Positions 60,896 through 64,000 of a stretch of 64,000 nucleotides of DNA are shown piece after piece. The position numbers were made by a program, and so were the translations under genes. Numbering within the stretch: position 1 is the stretch's first letter; each line of letters starts with the position of its first letter. Location of the stretch: the NCBI GenBank assembly GCA_020636105.1, contig JACJYL010000002.1:992001-1056000 (forward strand). Direction: 5' to 3'. The notes below the pieces were generated by a model. It did no database searches and had not been told where the DNA came from. It was given only the letters and a program-made list of their open reading frames with translations. Source of the DNA: Lewinellaceae bacterium (GTDB lineage Bacteria > Bacteroidota > Bacteroidia > Chitinophagales > Saprospiraceae).

Positions 60896-61954
60896 CTATC
60901 TACCCAACCATGTCATTACATCATCAATACTTCCATTATAATCATCATAGCTACCAAGTTGACCGTCTGTTAAAGCATTAAAGGTATCTCTATCATAATC
61001 ATGATTATCGTAATTCTCTCTCGAGTCTTCATCGATATATTCAAAGTCATCATTATCGTCACCTATTTCCCATTCATCAGTTATAAGTTTTACATTACTT
61101 AAGGATCTTTTGCATATTTCAATATTTCTTTTTGCTGCCCAATTTTCAGGATTTTCCCTTAAATACTTTTGAAAATGATAAATAGCAGCATCAAAGTATT
61201 CTAATCTTGCATTAAAGATTCCTAAACGAAATAAATATCTTTCATTAGAAGGATGATATTTTGTAGCTAATTTTGCATACTTCAGAGCTTCATAATACCT
61301 TCCCTGATTATCTAAATACCGTAAAAGAGGATCGTAAGCCCAATGGTTTGGATCAATTTCTACACAGCGCTTAAAGTCATTAATCGCATTGTTTATTTTC
61401 TTTAATTCTAAAAACCTAATTGCCCTGTTGTTAAATGCACATGCAAAGTCAGGTTGAAGCTCAATTGCTTTTTCAAAAAAGAGAATAGATTTTTGTAAAT
61501 CCTTTTCATCCTTTTTATCAAAGGAATTTGCCAATACAAAGTAATTTCTTGCTGAAGGATTAAGTAAAACTGCATTTTTTGCATCTTCAGAAAAGGCCGA
61601 ATTAATTTCAGGTTTTATTAATGCTCTTATCGAATATGCTAAGTCAATTGAATCATCTAATTCTATAGAATTTGTTAAATATTTATATGCAGCTTTTTCA
61701 TTATTATTCCGAAGGTAAACAAATCCTTTCACAAGGCTTAAGTGGAAGTTAGATGAGTCATCTTCAATATTTTCAATGGTATTCAAAAGATTTTTATAAA
61801 TTAATTGTTTTTGACTATTAAGGAAACAATTACATGTCATTGTTGAATACAATTCAACCAAAGCATTATAAATATTTACAACTCTACCTTCTTCAAAAAT
61901 TTTAATTTCTTCAATAAACCTGGACTCGCTTTTATTATACATTTTTCTATTCAA
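60896..61954 (-). CDS. TPR-repeat protein
   Basis: A 352-residue helical protein. TPR-like units run from about residue 65 to 295, the clearest being DLQKSILFFEKAIELQPDFA, CAFNNRAIRFLELKKINNAI, NDFKRCVEIDPNHWAY and AAIYHFQKYLRENPENWAAK. The C-terminal 50 residues are very acidic and low in complexity (DDNDDFEYIDEDSRENYDNH), ending DVMTWLGR. No signal peptide. Probably a scaffold or partner-binding protein; partner unknown. AT-rich island gene. Confidence 0.8.
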   Translation of the reverse strand: MNRKMYNKSESRFIEEIKIFEEGRVVNIYNALVELYSTMTCNCFLNSQKQLIYKNLLNTIENIEDDSSNFHLSLVKGFVYLRNNNEKAAYKYLTNSIELDDSIDLAYSIRALIKPEINSAFSEDAKNAVLLNPSARNYFVLANSFDKKDEKDLQKSILFFEKAIELQPDFACAFNNRAIRFLELKKINNAINDFKRCVEIDPNHWAYDPLLRYLDNQGRYYEALKYAKLATKYHPSNERYLFRLGIFNARLEYFDAAIYHFQKYLRENPENWAAKRNIEICKRSLSNVKLITDEWEIGDDNDDFEYIDEDSRENYDNHDYDRDTFNALTDGQLGSYDDYNGSIDDVMTWLGR

Positions 61955-62126
61955 ATATATTATTAAAAATACTAAAGACTTCCCATGCGGCGGGAACCAG
62001 TAGATGTAATATTTCGAAAATTTATTCTTTTTTAATTCATGATTTTTTTTGTATTCAAATATTCTCTAATTAGGGTTTCACATATTTCAAGTGAAAGCAA
62101 CTTACAAGCTTCAAAAAAGAATACCC

Positions 62127-62624
62127 CTCACCTAAAAAACTCCAAATCTTTAGCCACCAAGGCCGAATCCAACCCTGAAGCCATTAAATAAATCCTCAAA
62201 GACCTAATATCAGTCCATCCACCCAAATCTGCTATAATTTTCACAGAAACATTCTGTAAAACCAGGTTGGTGGCCGAACTGCCCCGAGCAGTGTGAGTAG
62301 TGTGAGTAGTGACAAATTTACATTTTGCCCTTTTTAATCCCCTTGAATCTCTTCTTTATCTATACGGACCAAAGCACTCAAAAGTTTCAAATCTCTGTTA
62401 ATTTACTGGCTGCTGCTATTGTTGAAATCGAAATTCCTTTTTCGAAGGATTTCCCAAGTTTCGATCTTAACTGTAAGTATACATTCCTGACCAGTTTTCT
62501 GTTGTTTCTACTTCAGGTAATGCCTTCCAGATTGTTCGAAAAAAATTTCCTGTTTCTCCCTACTAGAATATTGCTCCTTGAGCATCTTGATAATTTGACT
62601 TTCTGTGAATTTACTTTTTTTCAT
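62127..62624 (-). pseudogene. Integrase fragment 3, frameshifted and fused to an IS3 OrfA start
   Basis: Begins on the minus strand with MKKSKFTESQIIKMLKEQ, the N-terminus of an IS3-type OrfA. It then turns into integrase sequence: EIFFEQSGRHYLK, QECILTVKIETWEIL, LSALVRIDKEEIQGD, KCKFVTTHT, SSATNLVLQNVSVKIIADLG and the Tyr-containing end. Frame changes and in-frame stops break the integrase, and a small duplication repeats ACTACTCAC. It is more diverged than fragment 2, so it is an older remnant of a related integrase. Confidence 0.8.
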
Positions 62625-62795
62625 AACAGCTCAGTTTAGGATTTTTTTCTCTATTTTTGAACTGACCTTTTTTCGGGGAAGCTTACACATATTGAATTAA
62701 AATACGAATGGACTTATATAATTGTTTGAAATTACCTTTAGAATCCTAAAAAATAAGTAAAATAAATAATTAGTCTAAATAATTTCAAAAAACAA

Positions 62796-63971
62796 TTACT
62801 TAAAAAACTCCAAATCCTTAGCCACCAAAGCCGAATCCAACCCAGAAGCCCTCAAATAAATCCTCAAAGTCCTAATATCGGTCCATCCACCGAGATCTGC
62901 AATTATTTTAACCGAAACATTCTGCAAAGCCAAATTTGTGGCAGCGCTGCGCCTGGCGGTGTGGGTGGTGACAAACTTCCATTTAGGCAATCTTTCTTCT
63001 CCCTGGGTTACTTCCGTATCTATCCGGGCCAGGGCGCAAATGGTTTTTATATCCCGGTTACTTTGTGGGTTGCTTCCATAGTTCAAATTAAAACCTCTTT
63101 TATTAAGAATCTCCCAGGCCTTATCCTTGACCGGAATAATACATTCTCTTTCTGTTTTTTCCTGCTTGTATTTGAGATAATGTTTTCCTTCTTGCTCAAA
63201 GAAAAAGTCTTTCTGGATTGTTCTGGAATCTTCATACCGCATCAAAAAATAATAACTGACCAAAAAGCGATCCCGCTCTCTATCCAATGCCTTGTCAAAG
63301 GAAAGATTCAATTCTTCAATGGCTTTTATTTCATCTTCTGTCAGGTAGATTTTGGTGGAAGGTTTGGCGTTGTATCTTTTAAACAGCCTGGTTTTGTAGA
63401 TATCGTTATGATGCAACCCCAACTCCTGGGCATTACGCATCACCGTTTTTATGACCTTGATATGTTTTCCAAACCCTACCAGGCCGCAATTGCATTCATC
63501 ACTCAAAAACTTTTGAAAGTCCTTATAAAAGTCCATATCGATATCCTCAAAGGAAATGTCCTTTAACTTTCGATCATCCCGGTATTGGGTTATCCGGGTA
63601 ATCAGGGAAGTATAATTTCTTGCGGTGCTTTGTTTAAGATCCGTGAAGCCGTTTTTAATTTCATTCCGGTGTTCCACCAGGAAGTCAATAAAACTTTCCT
63701 TCTTTTCCTTTCCTAAAGTCCTCAGGTTTTCACCGGGTTTAATGATATGATCCAATATTCGCTTCTTCTCCTCCCCTATTGCCGCATTGATCCGGAGGTG
63801 ATTCGGGTGGGTTCTTTTGACCAATCCTTTGTTTTTATCAAATTGGGAAGGCAAAACGTGGAATTTTGTCTTGAAGTATTTTTTATCTCCTTTATAGCCG
63901 GCATAGATTTTTATATTGCAGGTGCCGTCTTTGCGGGGTTTGTAGGTCCAGATCATTACCTGAGCTCTCAT
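62796..63971 (-). CDS. Tyrosine site-specific recombinase (phage/ICE-type integrase)
   Basis: A 391-residue integrase. The N-terminal arm-type DNA-binding region (residues about 1-95, YAGYKGDKKYFKTKFHV) is followed by a SAM-like core-binding domain (about 105-205, STARNYTSLITRI, DFYKDFQKFL). The catalytic domain has Arg in FLMRYEDSRTI, Lys in KYKQEKTERE, His337 and Arg340 in HTARRSAATN, and nucleophile Tyr372 in LRIYLRASG. It is intact and of typical length for Bacteroidota integrases. It lies at the window edge with three broken copies of its 3' end downstream. Confidence 0.95.
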   Translation of the reverse strand: MRAQVMIWTYKPRKDGTCNIKIYAGYKGDKKYFKTKFHVLPSQFDKNKGLVKRTHPNHLRINAAIGEEKKRILDHIIKPGENLRTLGKEKKESFIDFLVEHRNEIKNGFTDLKQSTARNYTSLITRITQYRDDRKLKDISFEDIDMDFYKDFQKFLSDECNCGLVGFGKHIKVIKTVMRNAQELGLHHNDIYKTRLFKRYNAKPSTKIYLTEDEIKAIEELNLSFDKALDRERDRFLVSYYFLMRYEDSRTIQKDFFFEQEGKHYLKYKQEKTERECIIPVKDKAWEILNKRGFNLNYGSNPQSNRDIKTICALARIDTEVTQGEERLPKWKFVTTHTARRSAATNLALQNVSVKIIADLGGWTDIRTLRIYLRASGLDSALVAKDLEFFK

Positions 63972-64000
63972 AGGGTAAATTTAAAAAGTTAGAAATCTGT

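Noticed and set aside
1..64000. tRNA or rRNA genes
   Set aside because: I found no cloverleaf with a TTCGANNC-type arm and no rRNA sequence while reading; a tRNAscan-type run would settle it.

Overview
The window looks like a chromosomal segment of a Bacteroidota bacterium, most likely a marine or sludge Saprospiria-type organism. Evidence: many secreted proteins end in the Ig-like type IX secretion (T9SS) sorting domain, lipoproteins carry Bacteroidota-type lipoboxes, there are SprB-type repeats and carboxypeptidase-regulatory TonB receptors, and candidate promoters match the TAnnTTTG -7 element. The family-level placement is inference from gene content only.

From 1 to about 44.4 kb the DNA is mostly ordinary chromosome. 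It opens with a PNGase F-like/LamG T9SS protein and an ECF sigma factor cluster with two small membrane proteins and an Hsp20 chaperone. The sigma gene and the Hsp20 unit share a two-block promoter-like sequence (AAAGTAATT-N10-TTCGTCTTC), so the cluster looks like a self-regulated envelope or protein-stress unit. Next come a GxxExxY nuclease-fold gene between inverted CGCAAAG repeats, ComEC, T9SS proteins and GDPD. A probable metal-uptake operon follows (His/Cys-rich protein, lipoprotein, ZnuD-like TonB receptor) with a palindrome in its promoter region. Then come patatin, riboflavin synthase, a 1464-residue sortilin/PKD/LamG T9SS protein, PhzF, a histidine kinase, a prolyl oligopeptidase and a DUF481 protein. 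A second ECF sigma gene overlaps an unusual anti-sigma-like/thioredoxin fusion and lies near a canonical TlpA. The region ends with a phosphatase joined to a CotH-like domain, an S41 peptidase, an SGNH hydrolase, a tocopherol-cyclase-like protein and a TonB receptor.

From about 44.4 kb to the end the DNA is visibly AT-richer and accessory. It holds an IS110 element with a candidate bridge RNA, an orphan RHS toxin tip with its putative immunity gene, and a lipoprotein gene that ends at the same repeat type. It also holds an AbiE-type toxin-antitoxin pair with a frameshifted toxin, an IS3 element, a zincin, an HNH protein, a DUF3427-DUF3883 nuclease-like protein, other orphan genes and a tyrosine recombinase at the right edge.

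Two structural themes stand out in this island. First, long multi-hairpin repeats flank small gene cassettes and abut their stop codons. Second, three broken copies of the integrase 3' end, all in the same orientation, separate the cargo into modules beside one intact integrase. At 59.54 kb one integrase fragment runs straight into one of the hairpin repeats. Together these suggest a region built by repeated cassette gain and loss at integrase-end and hairpin-repeat junctions. Several repeat families (a MITE-like element with target duplication, REP-like hairpins, an 8-bp tandem repeat, 115-bp duplications) are scattered through the chromosomal part.
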